From assembly GCF_900116705.1 (NCBI RefSeq), contig NZ_FPBP01000004.1:124001-188000 (forward strand): a stretch of DNA of 64,000 nt, given 5' to 3'. The notes under the pieces were generated by a model. The model saw only the letters and a list, made by a program, of their open reading frames with translations, was not told the DNA's origin and searched no databases. Made by a program: the position numbers and the translations under genes. This document shows, piece by piece, positions 7,795 through 17,398 of the stretch; position 1 is the stretch's first letter; every line of letters begins with the position of its first letter. Source of the DNA: Halomonas korlensis. Lineage in GTDB: Bacteria > Pseudomonadota > Gammaproteobacteria > Pseudomonadales > Halomonadaceae.

Positions 7795-9108
7795 TCAGCC
7801 GAGCGGCTTGATGAGAACCTTGGATTTGCGAGCGTAGCTGTAGGTGTCGCGTTTCAGGAGCGGCAGGTCGGCGATGTCGGCCAGGCCAAAGCCGTGCTCA
7901 AAGAACCAGTGCGCCGTATGGGTGGTCAGGGCGAACAAGGCCGAGAGCCCGAGGCGCCGGGCACGACGCTCGATCTCGGCCAGCAGCAGTTCACCGCGCG
8001 CGCCGCCACGGTAGTCGTCATGCACCGCCACGCAGGCGAGTTCGGCTATCCCGGCGTCCGCAAAGGCATGCAGGGCCGCGCAGCCGATGATCATGCCGTC
8101 GCGCTCGATCACCAGGTAATCGTCGATCTCGTGCTCGAGGCGCTCGCGGGAGCGTGGAACCAGCATGCCGCAGCGCTCGAGCGGGTCGAGCAGTTCGAGC
8201 AGGCCGCCGATGTCGCCGAGCTCGGCGGGGCGCAGCTGCTCGTAGCGATGCTGTGTGATCATGGTGCCCACCCCGTCGCGGGTGAACAGCTCGCCGAGCA
8301 GCGCATCATGATCATGCCAGGAGAGCAGGTGGGTGCGCGCCACGCCATGGCGGGCCGCGGCACAGGCCGCGCGCAGATGCCGCGCCGGTTCATCCGCGGT
8401 TTCCACCTGGCGCAGCAAAGGCTCGGCTTCGGCGGGGGTGAGCTGGCGCTGCATCTGGCCGCTCTGGTCGAACAGGCCGCTGGCCTCGCCAAGCAGAATG
8501 AGCTTGTCGGCGGACAGCGCCACGGCGGTGTGCTGGGCGACCTCGGCCGCATCCAGATCGAACACTTCGCCGGTGCTGGAAAAGCCCAGCGGCGGCAGCA
8601 CCACCAGTGAGCCCTTCTCGAGCAACCCCTGGATGACGCGCGAGCGCACCCGGCGCACTTCACCGCTGTGGTGAAAGTCGATGCCTTCGCGCACGCCCAG
8701 CGGCTTGGCCATCACCAGGTTGCCGGATATCGCCGTCAGCTCCATGCCGTGCAGCGGCGTATTGGGCAGCCCCAGCGATAACCGCGCTTCCAGCCACATG
8801 CGCTGCTCGGCGGCGATGCGTTCGACGATGCCCATGATCGCCTGATCGGCGACCCAACGCCCCTGATGGCGCTCGGGCACGATACCCGCATCGTCGAGTG
8901 CCTGGCGTACCTGAGGGCGAATACCGAACACTACGACCAGGTGCACGCCAAGGGTGTGCAGCAGCGCCAGGTCCTGGATCAGCTGCTCGCCACGCCCGCG
9001 CGCCATCGCCTCACCCTCGATAAGGATGACGAAGGTTCGGCCCCGGTGAGCGTTGATATAGGGCGAGGCATTGCGAAACCAGTCGACGAAGGGGAAACGT
9101 GTATCCAA
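7795..9108 (-). CDS. argA: N-acetylglutamate synthase
   Basis: 437 residues, near the 443 of E. coli ArgA. It makes N-acetylglutamate from acetyl-CoA and glutamate, the first step of arginine biosynthesis. An amino-acid-kinase-like domain fills the first 280 residues (FVILIEGEAMA, LALLHTLGVHLVVVFGIRPQ) and is the arginine-binding regulatory part in this family. The carboxyl third is a GNAT acetyltransferase with the acetyl-CoA loop in VAVHDDYRGGARGELLL and the terminal ALTTHTAHWFFEHGF. The ATG at 9108 matches the family start. The gene stands alone; the terminator at 9169-9190 separates it from the phosphate transporter upstream. Confidence 0.95.
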   Translation of the reverse strand: MDTRFPFVDWFRNASPYINAHRGRTFVILIEGEAMARGRGEQLIQDLALLHTLGVHLVVVFGIRPQVRQALDDAGIVPERHQGRWVADQAIMGIVERIAAEQRMWLEARLSLGLPNTPLHGMELTAISGNLVMAKPLGVREGIDFHHSGEVRRVRSRVIQGLLEKGSLVVLPPLGFSSTGEVFDLDAAEVAQHTAVALSADKLILLGEASGLFDQSGQMQRQLTPAEAEPLLRQVETADEPARHLRAACAAARHGVARTHLLSWHDHDALLGELFTRDGVGTMITQHRYEQLRPAELGDIGGLLELLDPLERCGMLVPRSRERLEHEIDDYLVIERDGMIIGCAALHAFADAGIAELACVAVHDDYRGGARGELLLAEIERRARRLGLSALFALTTHTAHWFFEHGFGLADIADLPLLKRDTYSYARKSKVLIKPLG

Positions 9109-9168
9109 GGCCGCACTCCGGCAGCAGATGTTCGGGATCAGGTGAGACCCGATGATAGCAGAGCCAAC

Positions 9169-9190
9169 AAAACGGCGGCACCACCGCCGT
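9169..9190 (-). terminator. Terminator of the Pit transporter gene
   Basis: Minus strand: ACGGCGG, loop TGGTG, CCGCCGT, then a short T run. It follows the Pit stop codon by 36 bp and precedes argA. Confidence 0.7.
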
Positions 9191-9225
9191 GATGCCGCCG
9201 CCCTCGTGACGGGCCTGGCGCCGGA

Positions 9226-10491
9226 CTAGCCGAATATGCCCTTGAAGGTAAAGAAAAAGAGGATAGCGAGGCCGGCGCCGGCCGGCAGGGTGATCAGCCA
9301 CGACATGGCGATGGTGCCGATGACCCGCAGGTTGAGCGCCGCCATGCCACGGGCCAGACCCACGCCCAGCACGGCCCCGACCAGGGTGTGGGTGGTGGAG
9401 ATCGGCAGCCCGGTGCCCGAAGCGAGCACCACGGTCACCGCGGCGGCCAGGGTGGCGGCGAAGCCGCGACTCGGGGTGAGTTCGGTGATGCCGGTGCCCA
9501 CGGTGGCGATCACCTTGTGGCCGTAGGTGACCAGGCCGACGACGATACCGCCGCCGCCCAGCACCAGCACCCACCAGGGCACCAGGGCCGCCCCCTCGAT
9601 CTCGCCACCGGTCTGCACCACGCTGATCACCGCCGCCAGCGGGCCCACGGCGTTGGCCACGTCGTTGGAGCCGTGAGCAAAGGCCATGGCACAGGCGGTG
9701 AAGATCATCAGCACGCCGAAGACACGCTCCACGCCGGAGAAGCCGAACTGGTCGGTCTGGCGGTTCGAGGCCTTGACGCGACGCTCCATGGCCACGCCGA
9801 GCCCCGCGACCACCAGGCCGGCGAGGATCGAGAACAACAGGCTGGCACCGAAGCCGAGGTCCAGGCCGACATGCTTGAGGCCCTTGGTGAGGGTCACCAT
9901 GGTCACCGCGAAGCCGACCAGGAAGACGTACATGGGTACGTAGCGCTTGGCGGCGCTGAAGGGGTCGCGGGCCTCGAAGATCAGGTGCTGCACCGACTTG
10001 AAGAGAGTGAAGGCGATGGTGCCGGCCAGCAGCGGCGAGACCACCCAGCTGGCGGCGATCTTGCCCACCGAGCCCCAGTCCACGGCACCCGCACCCAGGC
10101 CAGCCACCGCGAAGCCGACGATGGCACCGACGATGGAATGGGTCGTGGAGACCGGCCAGCCCTTCACGGAGGCGACCAGCAGCCAGGTCGCCGCCGCCAG
10201 CAGGGCCGCGAGCATGCCGTAGACCAGCAGCTGGGGATCCTCCTGCAGCAGCTCGGGGTCGATGATGCCCTTGCGGATGGTGTTGGTGACCTCGCCGCCG
10301 GCCAGCCAGGCGCCGAGGAACTCGAAGATCACGGCGATGATGATCGCCTGCTTGATGGTGATGGCCCGGGAGCCCACCGAGGTGCCCATGGCGTTGGCGA
10401 CGTCGTTGGCGCCGACGCCCCAAGCCATGAAGAAGCCGAAGAGGCAAGCCAGGATAATGAATGTGTCGCCGTGCTGCGCAATGATCGACAT
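9226..10491 (-). CDS. Inorganic phosphate transporter, Pit family
   Basis: 421 residues, a polytopic inner-membrane protein. The two family signature repeats are clear: GANDVANAMG near residue 28 and GSNDVANAVGP near 277. Both inverted halves also carry the STTHS/STTHT motif (VSTTHSIVGA, ISTTHTLVGA). Pit proteins import phosphate as a metal-phosphate complex with protons; sodium coupling also occurs in the superfamily and would suit a halophile, but the sequence does not decide this. It lies 58 bp behind the DUF47 gene and is almost certainly cotranscribed with it. Confidence 0.93.
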   Translation of the reverse strand: MSIIAQHGDTFIILACLFGFFMAWGVGANDVANAMGTSVGSRAITIKQAIIIAVIFEFLGAWLAGGEVTNTIRKGIIDPELLQEDPQLLVYGMLAALLAAATWLLVASVKGWPVSTTHSIVGAIVGFAVAGLGAGAVDWGSVGKIAASWVVSPLLAGTIAFTLFKSVQHLIFEARDPFSAAKRYVPMYVFLVGFAVTMVTLTKGLKHVGLDLGFGASLLFSILAGLVVAGLGVAMERRVKASNRQTDQFGFSGVERVFGVLMIFTACAMAFAHGSNDVANAVGPLAAVISVVQTGGEIEGAALVPWWVLVLGGGGIVVGLVTYGHKVIATVGTGITELTPSRGFAATLAAAVTVVLASGTGLPISTTHTLVGAVLGVGLARGMAALNLRVIGTIAMSWLITLPAGAGLAILFFFTFKGIFG

Positions 10492-10549
10492 AGGGAGGCG
10501 TCCCAGGTGGCGGTCGAATGGAGGAAGCGGAGAGAACTGCCGGTGCGGC

Positions 10550-11230
10550 TTAGCTGGCCGTCATGATCTGCAAACGGCTACCAACGCGTTCGGCGCGGTC
10601 AGAAACTTCGCCGACCCAGTCGATGATCTTGTAGAGAAAGATCACATCCACCGGTGGCAACTCGCTCTCCAGCTCGAACAGCTGGCGGCGGATGGCGACC
10701 TGCTGGTGATCGGCCTGATTCTCGAGGTTGTGCAGCTCGCGGATGAGCTCCTGCATCACTTGGGTGACGTTGCGCCCAAAGCCCGACTCGAGCAGGTCCT
10801 TGAGCTCTTCCAGGGCCTGGCGCGACTGAGCCACGCAGGCCACCGAGGTACGCATGTAGTCGCGCATCGGCTGGGCCAGCGGTTGCGGCACCTGCATGCG
10901 CCGGCCGAGCATGATGCCGGTGATATCGCGCACCTTGTTGGCGATCTTGTCTTGTACGCTGATCAGGTCGAGAAGATCGGTACGCGAGACCGGCAGGAAG
11001 ATAGTATTGGGCAGGTTAAGGCGAAGTTCGGTCTTTAGCTCGTCGGCCTCGTGCTCGAGCCGCGTGATGTTCTCGCGACACTCGGTGGCAGCGTCCCAGT
11101 CACCGGCCAGCGTCGCCTCGAAGAAGGGCAACAGGTGATTGGCACATTCATGGGTCTTGACGATGTGCGCCAGCAGCGGCTGGAATGGCGAGCGGCCGAA
11201 CATCGCTGAGAACGGGTTGGTAGGCACCAT
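10550..11230 (-). CDS. PhoU-like DUF47 protein (TIGR00153)
   Basis: 226 residues from the ATG at 11230 (MVPTNPFSAMFGRSPFQPL), which matches family starts. A longer frame to 11281 is excluded because the promoter at 11264-11292 starts transcription inside it. The protein is all helical with charged repeats (THECANHLLPFFEATLAGDW, ITRLEHEADELKTEL) that form metal-binding sites in PhoU-like folds. DUF47 proteins are regulatory partners of Pit transporters, and the pit gene follows directly. It probably tunes phosphate uptake at the cytoplasmic face. Confidence 0.9.
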   Translation of the reverse strand: MVPTNPFSAMFGRSPFQPLLAHIVKTHECANHLLPFFEATLAGDWDAATECRENITRLEHEADELKTELRLNLPNTIFLPVSRTDLLDLISVQDKIANKVRDITGIMLGRRMQVPQPLAQPMRDYMRTSVACVAQSRQALEELKDLLESGFGRNVTQVMQELIRELHNLENQADHQQVAIRRQLFELESELPPVDVIFLYKIIDWVGEVSDRAERVGSRLQIMTAS

Positions 11231-11263
11231 GGCTACGCCTGCACTTGAGGAAATGGCGGCGTC

Positions 11264-11292
11264 AGTATAAAGACCCATCATCGTTACGTCAT
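11264..11292 (-). promoter_or_regulatory. Sigma-70 promoter of the DUF47-pit operon
   Basis: Minus strand: -35 ATGACG (plus 11287-11292), 17 bp spacer, -10 TATACT (plus 11264-11269). The predicted start near 11257 lies 27 nt before the ATG at 11230. Confidence 0.6.
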
Positions 11293-11334
11293 GGAAAAGT
11301 CTTCAAAAATTCACTGGAGCGAGGTGGCACGATC

Positions 11335-12204
11335 ATGAGCCAGGAAATCGAGCTGAAGCTGGCCCTGGCAAAGAGCGGTCCTGCCCAGTTGCGCGACCAC
11401 CCTCGTCTGGTGGGCATCACCCCGCGCGTCACGACCTTGGGTAACACCTATTTCGACACCCCCGGGGCGGAGCTGGAAGCGGCACGCATGGCGCTGCGGC
11501 TGAGGCGCGATGGCGACCGGCTGCGACAGACCCTCAAGACCCGCGGCCAGGGCGGCGGCGGGCTGTCCACTCGCGGCGAATGGGAATGGGAGGTGCCGGG
11601 CCCGGGTCTCGATTTGCGCGGGCTGGCCGCCCTGCCGCCCATGGCCGGCTTTTCCGAGGCGCAGCTGGCCCGCCTGGCGCCGCGTTTCGCAACCGACTTC
11701 CGTCGCGAGACCTGGCAGCTGGAAGAGGCGGAAAGCCACATCGAGCTGGCACTCGACCTCGGCGAGATTCACGCCGGCGAACGGCGCGTGGCCATTCGGG
11801 AGACGGAACTGGAACTCAAGCGCGGCGAGCCGGAGCGCCTGTGGGCACTGGCCGAAGCGCTGACCGACCATGTGGGCCTGCGCCCCGCCGATACCAGCAA
11901 GGCCGAACGCGGTAACGCCCTGCTGACCGGGGAGTGGCGGCTACCGGAGGGCGGCCGACAGTCCAGTAGTTGGCTGCATCGTGCGGTAATCGCCCTGGAC
12001 GCCTTCACCGATACCCAGGCGCCGGCCTGGCGCGAAGCGGCTCGCCACGCCTTTGAGCAGTTGGCCGAACTCGACGGTGGCCGCTATCGTCGTGAAGTCG
12101 AGCCCCTCGTCGCCGGCCTGAACGCTTCCGACTGGCCGACGCCGGCCTTCGGTCGAGCGGCGCTGCAGCTGGTGCGGCGTCTGCCCGCCGATGCCATGCT
12201 TTGA
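11335..12204 (+). CDS. CYTH domain protein, inorganic triphosphatase (YgiF-like)
   Basis: 289 residues from the ATG at 11335, with the Shine-Dalgarno-like GGAGCGAGG before it. The amino end has the CYTH signature ExExK (QEIELKLAL), and the following strands carry the paired Arg, Lys and Glu residues that line the triphosphate tunnel (LRLRRDGDRLRQTLKTRG; GEWEWEV; ELELKRGEP). Family members hydrolyse tripolyphosphate or similar substrates with Mg or Mn. E. coli YgiF (433 residues) has a complete CHAD domain after CYTH. Here only about 85 helical residues follow, so CHAD is shortened or replaced. The gene is divergent from the phosphate-uptake pair, a fitting context. Confidence 0.85.
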   Translation: MSQEIELKLALAKSGPAQLRDHPRLVGITPRVTTLGNTYFDTPGAELEAARMALRLRRDGDRLRQTLKTRGQGGGGLSTRGEWEWEVPGPGLDLRGLAALPPMAGFSEAQLARLAPRFATDFRRETWQLEEAESHIELALDLGEIHAGERRVAIRETELELKRGEPERLWALAEALTDHVGLRPADTSKAERGNALLTGEWRLPEGGRQSSSWLHRAVIALDAFTDTQAPAWREAARHAFEQLAELDGGRYRREVEPLVAGLNASDWPTPAFGRAALQLVRRLPADAML

Positions 12205-12238
12205 GCCGATGACCTTTCGTAACATCAGCGAGGCACCC

Positions 12239-13150
12239 ATGATCGAACCCTTCAAACCCGCCGCCGAAGGCACTCGTAAGCGCATCTTCCAGGTGATCTT
12301 CGAGTCGGACACGCCACTCGCCAAGGGCTTCGACATCGCCCTGATCGTGATGATCCTTGCCAGCGTGCTGGTGGTGATGCTCGACAGCGTAGCTGCCTAT
12401 CGGGTCGAATACGGCGAGATCTTCTATTGGATAGAGTGGGGCTTCACGCTCGCCTTTACCCTCGAGCTGGCCGTCCGCCTCTACTGTCTCGACAAGCCCT
12501 TCACCTACCTGCGCAGCTTCTACGGCATCATTGATGTGATCGCCATCCTGCCGACCTGGCTGGTACTGCTCGTACCCGGCGCCCAGTCGCTGGTAATCGT
12601 GCGCGTGCTGCGGGTCCTGCGGATCTTCCGGGTCCTGCGCCTGATGCAGTTCGTCGGCGAGGGGCGGCTGCTGGTCGATGCCCTGAAGAACAGCGTTCAC
12701 CAGATTTTCCTGTTCCTGTTCACCGTCTTCATGCTGGTCAACATCTTCGCCGCGTTGGTCTTCATGATCGAGCCCGCCGAGGCCGGCTTCTCCAGCATTC
12801 CCACGGCGGTGTACTGGGCTATCGTCACCCTGACCACGGTGGGCTACGGCGACATCGTGCCGGTAACGCCGCTCGGCCAGGCGATTTCGGTACTCGTGAT
12901 GCTGATCGGCTACTCGATCATCGCCGTGCCGACCGGGGTTTTCTCGGCCGAAGTGATCCGCTCGATCCGTGCCGATCGCTATTCCGACGAGGCCTGCCCG
13001 GGCTGCGGCCACGACCGCCACGAGCGGCGCGCCAAGTACTGCCTGCTTTGCGGCACCTGGCTGGACGAAACGACGCCGGACCCCAGAGCGACCGCCGGGG
13101 ACGCGGTTGCCCGCCAGGACGAGACGCGCAGAAACGACAACGGGGCCTGA
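12239..13150 (+). CDS. Voltage-gated potassium channel with C-terminal zinc ribbon
   Basis: 303 residues from the ATG at 12239. Six membrane segments are visible. S4 has the voltage-sensor arginines every third position (RVLRVLRIFRVLRLMQ, about 121-136). The pore loop has the K+ selectivity filter TTVGYGD (about 199-205). After S6 the cytoplasmic tail holds two CxxC knuckles (CPGC and CLLC, 13 residues apart), a zinc ribbon, then a disordered charged end. It should pass K+ across the inner membrane in response to voltage; the ribbon may help assemble or regulate the tetramer. It starts 34 bp after the CYTH gene on the same strand. Similar ribbon-tailed channels occur in other bacteria. Confidence 0.9.
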   Translation: MIEPFKPAAEGTRKRIFQVIFESDTPLAKGFDIALIVMILASVLVVMLDSVAAYRVEYGEIFYWIEWGFTLAFTLELAVRLYCLDKPFTYLRSFYGIIDVIAILPTWLVLLVPGAQSLVIVRVLRVLRIFRVLRLMQFVGEGRLLVDALKNSVHQIFLFLFTVFMLVNIFAALVFMIEPAEAGFSSIPTAVYWAIVTLTTVGYGDIVPVTPLGQAISVLVMLIGYSIIAVPTGVFSAEVIRSIRADRYSDEACPGCGHDRHERRAKYCLLCGTWLDETTPDPRATAGDAVARQDETRRNDNGA

Positions 13151-13190
13151 GCCCCGCTGCCGAGAGTGTGTTCTTGCGGAATGGCTCGGA

Positions 13191-13814
13191 CTAGATACGA
13201 AAGGGGTCGGTGTCGCCGCGGCCCTCGCGGACAATGATCGGTGGCAGCTCGCGCAGATCGATCACGCTGGTAGGCTCGAGATGACAGGCCCCGCCATCGA
13301 TGATCAGGTCCAGATGTGCCCCAAAGCGCTCGCGAATCGCCTCGGCATCGGTCATGGGCAGGGTGTCGCCGACCGGGATCAGCGTCACGCTCATCAGCGG
13401 CTCGCCCAGCTCGGCAAGAAGTGCATGGGTGATGCGGTGATCGGGCACCCGCACGCCGATGGAGCGTCGCTTGGGATGCAACAACAGCCGCGGCACCTCG
13501 TTGGTGGCCTGGAGGATGAAGGTGTAAGCGCCAGGTGTACGTGCCTTGAGCAGCCGGAAAACGTCGTTGTCCACCTTGGCGTAGGTGCCGATCTGCGACA
13601 GGTCGGAGCAGATCAGGGTGAAGTTGTGCTTGTCGTCCAGCGAGCGCAGCCATTTGATCTTCTCGATGGCTTTCTTGTCGCCCAGATGGCAACCCAGCGC
13701 ATAGCCGGAATCGGTGGGATAGGCAATGACGCCTCCGTTACGGATGATCTGGATGGCCTGGTCGATCAAGCGCTTCTGCGGATTCTCGGGGTGGATCTGG
13801 AAGAACTGGCTCAT
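13191..13814 (-). CDS. yciO: Sua5/YciO/YrdC-family protein, YciO type
   Basis: 207 residues with the YrdC fold: GGVIAYPTDSGYALGC near the amino end, and RTPGAYTFILQAT, RRSIGVRVPDH and LMSVTLIPVGD further on. TsaC/Sua5 relatives make threonylcarbamoyl-AMP for tRNA t6A. YciO proteins share the nucleotide-binding cleft but are a separate branch whose cellular role is less certain. Starting at MSQFF (13814) is typical of YciO. The neighbouring PHP gene on the same strand mirrors the yciO-rnm (yciV) pair of E. coli, which supports the assignment. Confidence 0.88.
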   Translation of the reverse strand: MSQFFQIHPENPQKRLIDQAIQIIRNGGVIAYPTDSGYALGCHLGDKKAIEKIKWLRSLDDKHNFTLICSDLSQIGTYAKVDNDVFRLLKARTPGAYTFILQATNEVPRLLLHPKRRSIGVRVPDHRITHALLAELGEPLMSVTLIPVGDTLPMTDAEAIRERFGAHLDLIIDGGACHLEPTSVIDLRELPPIIVREGRGDTDPFRI

Positions 13815-13869
13815 GCAAGCTCCGATGATGTCGTCATGATGATAATCTCGGTCATTGCCACCGCCCCCC

Positions 13870-14802
13870 TCAGGCCACGGCGGCGACCATCAAACCGGCC
13901 AGACGCGGGTGAGTCCAGACCGGCAGTGTCGCGGTACGCGGCACGGGGCTCATGCTGCCCGGCGCCAAGTGTCCGCCTGGGAAGTGGAAGTCACTACCAA
14001 GCGAGGCATAGAGGCCACGCTCCTGCAATTGGCGTGACAGGTCACGGGTGACATCGGCGTTCTGGAACCCACTGATCAGCTCGGCCGCCTGCCCTCCGGC
14101 CTCGTGAAAGGTATCCAGCAACAGGCCCCGTTTGCGACGGGTCAGTCCGTAGCGCAGGGGGTGGGCCAGTACCGCCACCCCACCGGCATCGAGAATCCAG
14201 CCGACCGCCGTGGCGATCTCCGGCCACAATGCCTTGACGTCGCCGGCCTTGCCATCGCCCAGGTGCTTCTTGAACGCCGTGGCCACGTCGGGGACCAGCC
14301 CTGCCGCCACCAACGCCCGGGCGAAATCCGGCCGCCCCAGCGGTCGAGCCGACCCCGCCTGCTCGCGAGCCCGCGCCAGCGCATCGGCCAGGCCGACTTT
14401 CTCCAGCTTATGGGCAATACGCTCGGCCCGCTTGCGGCGCGCGATCGCCTGGGATTCGAGGCCCGCCACCAGGCTGCCCCTGGCGCCGTGCGGCAAGAGC
14501 GCGACGACATGGATATTATGACCCTGCCAGCGAGTGGAGAGCTCGGCGCCCGGCAGCAGGAAAAGCCCCTCGCGCTCGGCGGCCTCGCTCGCCTCGGCAA
14601 CACCTTCAAGCGTATCGTGGTCGGTCAGCGCCATATGCGTGAGCCCACGCGCCTTGCACAGCGTCACCACGTCGGCAGGCAGCAGGGCGCCGTCCGAGGC
14701 AGTGGAATGCATGTGCAGGTCGATGGCAAGCGGAGCAGGATCGCCATCGAAACGTTCTGGAAGACCATTCATTGGCATGACGCCGGCGGGTGACTTTGTC
14801 AA
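13870..14802 (-). CDS. rnm: PHP-domain phosphoesterase, Rnm/YciV type (5'-3' exoribonuclease)
   Basis: 310 residues from a TTG at 14802; ATG codons at 14778 and 14772 are possible alternatives, but only the TTG has a reasonable Shine-Dalgarno (AAGG, 6 nt before). Metal-binding PHP motifs are intact: [33 protein letters not shown] and SDFHFPGG. The E. coli homologue is a trinuclear-metal enzyme that removes short 5' extensions from rRNA and degrades short RNAs and nucleoside 3',5'-bisphosphates. It sits behind the yciI gene in a divergent arrangement and ahead of yciO. Confidence 0.85.
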   Translation of the reverse strand: MTKSPAGVMPMNGLPERFDGDPAPLAIDLHMHSTASDGALLPADVVTLCKARGLTHMALTDHDTLEGVAEASEAAEREGLFLLPGAELSTRWQGHNIHVVALLPHGARGSLVAGLESQAIARRKRAERIAHKLEKVGLADALARAREQAGSARPLGRPDFARALVAAGLVPDVATAFKKHLGDGKAGDVKALWPEIATAVGWILDAGGVAVLAHPLRYGLTRRKRGLLLDTFHEAGGQAAELISGFQNADVTRDLSRQLQERGLYASLGSDFHFPGGHLAPGSMSPVPRTATLPVWTHPRLAGLMVAAVA

Positions 14803-14896
14803 AATATGCCTTCATGGTGCTTGTCCGACCGACCGTGGTCAATCTCGACACCACCGCCACTTGCGGCACACGCCGCTCAACGAGGAAGTTACAGCG

Positions 14897-15196
14897 ATGC
14901 TCTATGCGATCATCAGCGAGGATGTGAAAGACAGCCTGGAACGACGCCTGGCCGCTCGCCCCGACCACCTGGCCCGCCTGGAAGCCCTGCGCGACGAGGG
15001 CCGTGTGGTACTGGCCGGCCCTCATCCTGCCATCGACAGTGACAATCCCGGCGAGGCGGGCTTCACTGGCAGCCTGGTAGTGGCCGAGTTCGACAGCCTG
15101 GACGAGGCGCAGGCCTGGGCCGATGCTGACCCCTACATGATCGCCGGCGTCTATAGCCGCGTCAGCGTAAAGCCCTTCAAGAAGGTTTTTCCATAA
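14897..15196 (+). CDS. yciI: YciI-family protein
   Basis: 99 residues with ATG at 14897 after an AGGAAG Shine-Dalgarno. It has the compact ferredoxin-like fold of the family: [13 protein letters not shown], the conserved [18 protein letters not shown], and the [17 protein letters not shown] end. YciI-like proteins are small dimers resembling muconolactone isomerase; their reaction is unknown. It is divergent from the Rnm-like gene. The stop codon lies inside a short tandem repeat. Confidence 0.88.
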   Translation: MLYAIISEDVKDSLERRLAARPDHLARLEALRDEGRVVLAGPHPAIDSDNPGEAGFTGSLVVAEFDSLDEAQAWADADPYMIAGVYSRVSVKPFKKVFP

Positions 15197-15232
15197 AAAA
15201 GTCTTTCCATAAGTAAGTCTTTCCTAACGACG
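15185..15232 (+). repeat. 16 bp direct repeat, three units, across the yciI stop codon
   Basis: Units start at 15185, 15201 and 15217 and share the core GTCTTTCCATAA (first unit GTTTTTCCATAA); a fourth partial copy (TTCTTTCC) follows at 15234. The yciI TAA is in the first unit. Confidence 0.65.
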
Positions 15233-15263
15233 ATTCTTTCCACAGCCGCTTACCCACCGTCTC

Positions 15264-15272
15264 TGTGGATAA
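15264..15272 (-). promoter_or_regulatory. Single consensus DnaA box upstream of mnmC
   Basis: TGTGGATAA on the plus strand is the exact complement of the DnaA box TTATCCACA. It stands alone 112 bp before mnmC, so it may titrate DnaA or regulate mnmC, or be chance; it is not an origin. Confidence 0.4.
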
Positions 15273-15383
15273 CTCTGTTAACACGCCGCGGACGCCTTCC
15301 CCCAACCGGGATGGCAAGGCCCTGCGGCGTCACTGATCATTTTTTGATCACTTCACCCGCTACCGAACCATGCGGAGCCTGCC

Positions 15384-17398
15384 GTGACCCCCGCCACTGA
15401 CCTGCCGCCCCTCAGCGCCCTGTCGCCTGCCCGATTGGACTGGCGCCGCGACGACAGCGGCCGGGAAGTGCCCTACGCCACGGTCTTCGACGACGGCTAC
15501 TTCTCGCGTCACGACGCTCGCCTCGAGACCGAGCACGTATTTATCGCCGCCAACCGCCTGCCCGAACGTTTCGCCGCCTGGCAGGAAAGGCGCCCATTCG
15601 TCATCGGCGAGACGGGCGTCGGGACCGGGCTCAACATGCTCGTCGCCTGGGCATGCTTCGAGGCCCATGCCCCGCCCCGGGCGAGGCTGCACCTGGTATC
15701 CACCGAGAAGTACCCGCTCGCCCGGCCGGACCTGGCCCGGGCCCTGGCCGTCTGGCCCGACCTCGCCGTGCGCGCCGCACGCCTGATCGCCCAATGGCCC
15801 GAGCCGGTCGCCGGCGTGCACCGGCTTTGGCTCGACGCGCGGGTGACGCTGGATCTGCATTTCGGCGATGCCACCGAACGGCTCGAGCGGCTCGACGGAC
15901 GGGTCGACGCCTGGTTCCTGGATGGCTTCGCGCCCTCCAGGAACCCGGCCATGTGGCACCCGGCGCTGTTCGCCGCCATGGCGGCTCGTTCACGCCCCGG
16001 GGCGACCTTCGCCACCTTCAGCTGCGCCGGGGTGGTCAAGCGCGGACTCGCCGCGGCCGGCTTCGCCTGGCGCAAGGTGCCGGGAATCGGGCGAAAAGGC
16101 GAGATGCTGGCGGGCGAGATTGCCTCTCCCCCGCAGGACCCGCGCCGCGAGCCGACGCCCTGGTTCACGCCACCCGTTTCGCCGACGCCACGCCATGTCG
16201 CGGTAATCGGGGCCGGGATCGCCGGCACCAGCGTCGCCGCGGCCCTGGCCCGGCGCGGCGTTCGCGTCACCCTGCTCGATCGCCAGGCGCCCGGCGCCGG
16301 CGGTTCCGGCAATGCCCAGGGCGCGCTCTACGTGAAACCGGCGGCACAGACCAACCTGCAGAGCCGGGTCTACCTGGCCGGGCTGCTCTACAGCCGACGC
16401 TGGCTCGAGGCCCTCGACCCCGAGCATGACCTCTGGCGGCCTGCCGGCGTGCTGCAACTGGCTAATAGCGACAAGGAACGCAAGCGCCAGGCGAATTTCC
16501 TCGCCCGGCACTCTCTGCCCGAGAATGTGGTCGCCGGCGTGGACGCCGCTACCGCCAGCGCACGGGCGGGCGTCCCGATCACCGACGGCGGGCTCGACTA
16601 TCCGCTGGCGGGCTGGGTGCGCCCCGCCGCGCTCTGTGAACGATTAGCATCCACACCCGGCGTGACGCTGCGCCGCGCCGAGGTAACGAGACTGGAAAAA
16701 GCCGAGCAAGGCTGGGCACTGGGATTGAGCGACGACGACTCGCTGCACGCCGACCAGGTGGTGATCGCCACCGCCACCCAGGCCAACGGCTTCGCCCAGA
16801 CAGCGTCGCTGCCGCTGCAGCCGGTGCGCGGCCAGGTCAGCCAGGTGAGGCTCCCCGAGGGAGCGCCTGAGCTGTCGCGGGTGGTCTGCGCCAGCGGCTA
16901 TGTCACGCCGGCGCTGGACGGCGTGCTGACGTTCGGTGCGAGCTTTCACCCCAACCAGACGGATACCCAGGTACGCCAGGCGGACCACGCCGCCAACCTG
17001 GCCGAACTCGAGCGCACCTTGCCGGCGTTTGTCGCGGCCCTGCGCAAGGCGGGGGCCGAGCTTGAGGCGCACCAGCTCACCGGGCGAGCCGCCCTGCGCG
17101 CCGCCAGCCCCGATAAGACTCCCTACGCCGGGCCGGTCCCAGACGCTGCGGCCTGGCGAGCCGACTATGCCCTGCTGGCCAAGGACGCCACACGGGTCGC
17201 CGAGACGCCTGGTCGCCATCATCGCGGCCTGTGGATCAGCGCCGCACACGGCTCGCGCGGCCTCGCCAGCGCCCCGCTGTGCGCCGAGCTGATCGCCTCA
17301 AGGATCTGCGACGAGCCCATGCCGCTGGAATGGCCGTTAGTCGATCACCTGCATCCAGGACGGCGGATCATCCGCGATCTGGTGCAGAGCAAGTCGCG

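Noticed and set aside
9011..10447. Long minus-strand frame across the Pit gene
   Set aside because: Out-of-frame shadow of a clear transporter with family motifs; Gly/Arg/His-rich.
15264..15272. Replication origin
   Set aside because: Only one DnaA box, no AT-rich unwinding region with boxes, and no dnaA/dnaN/gyrB nearby.
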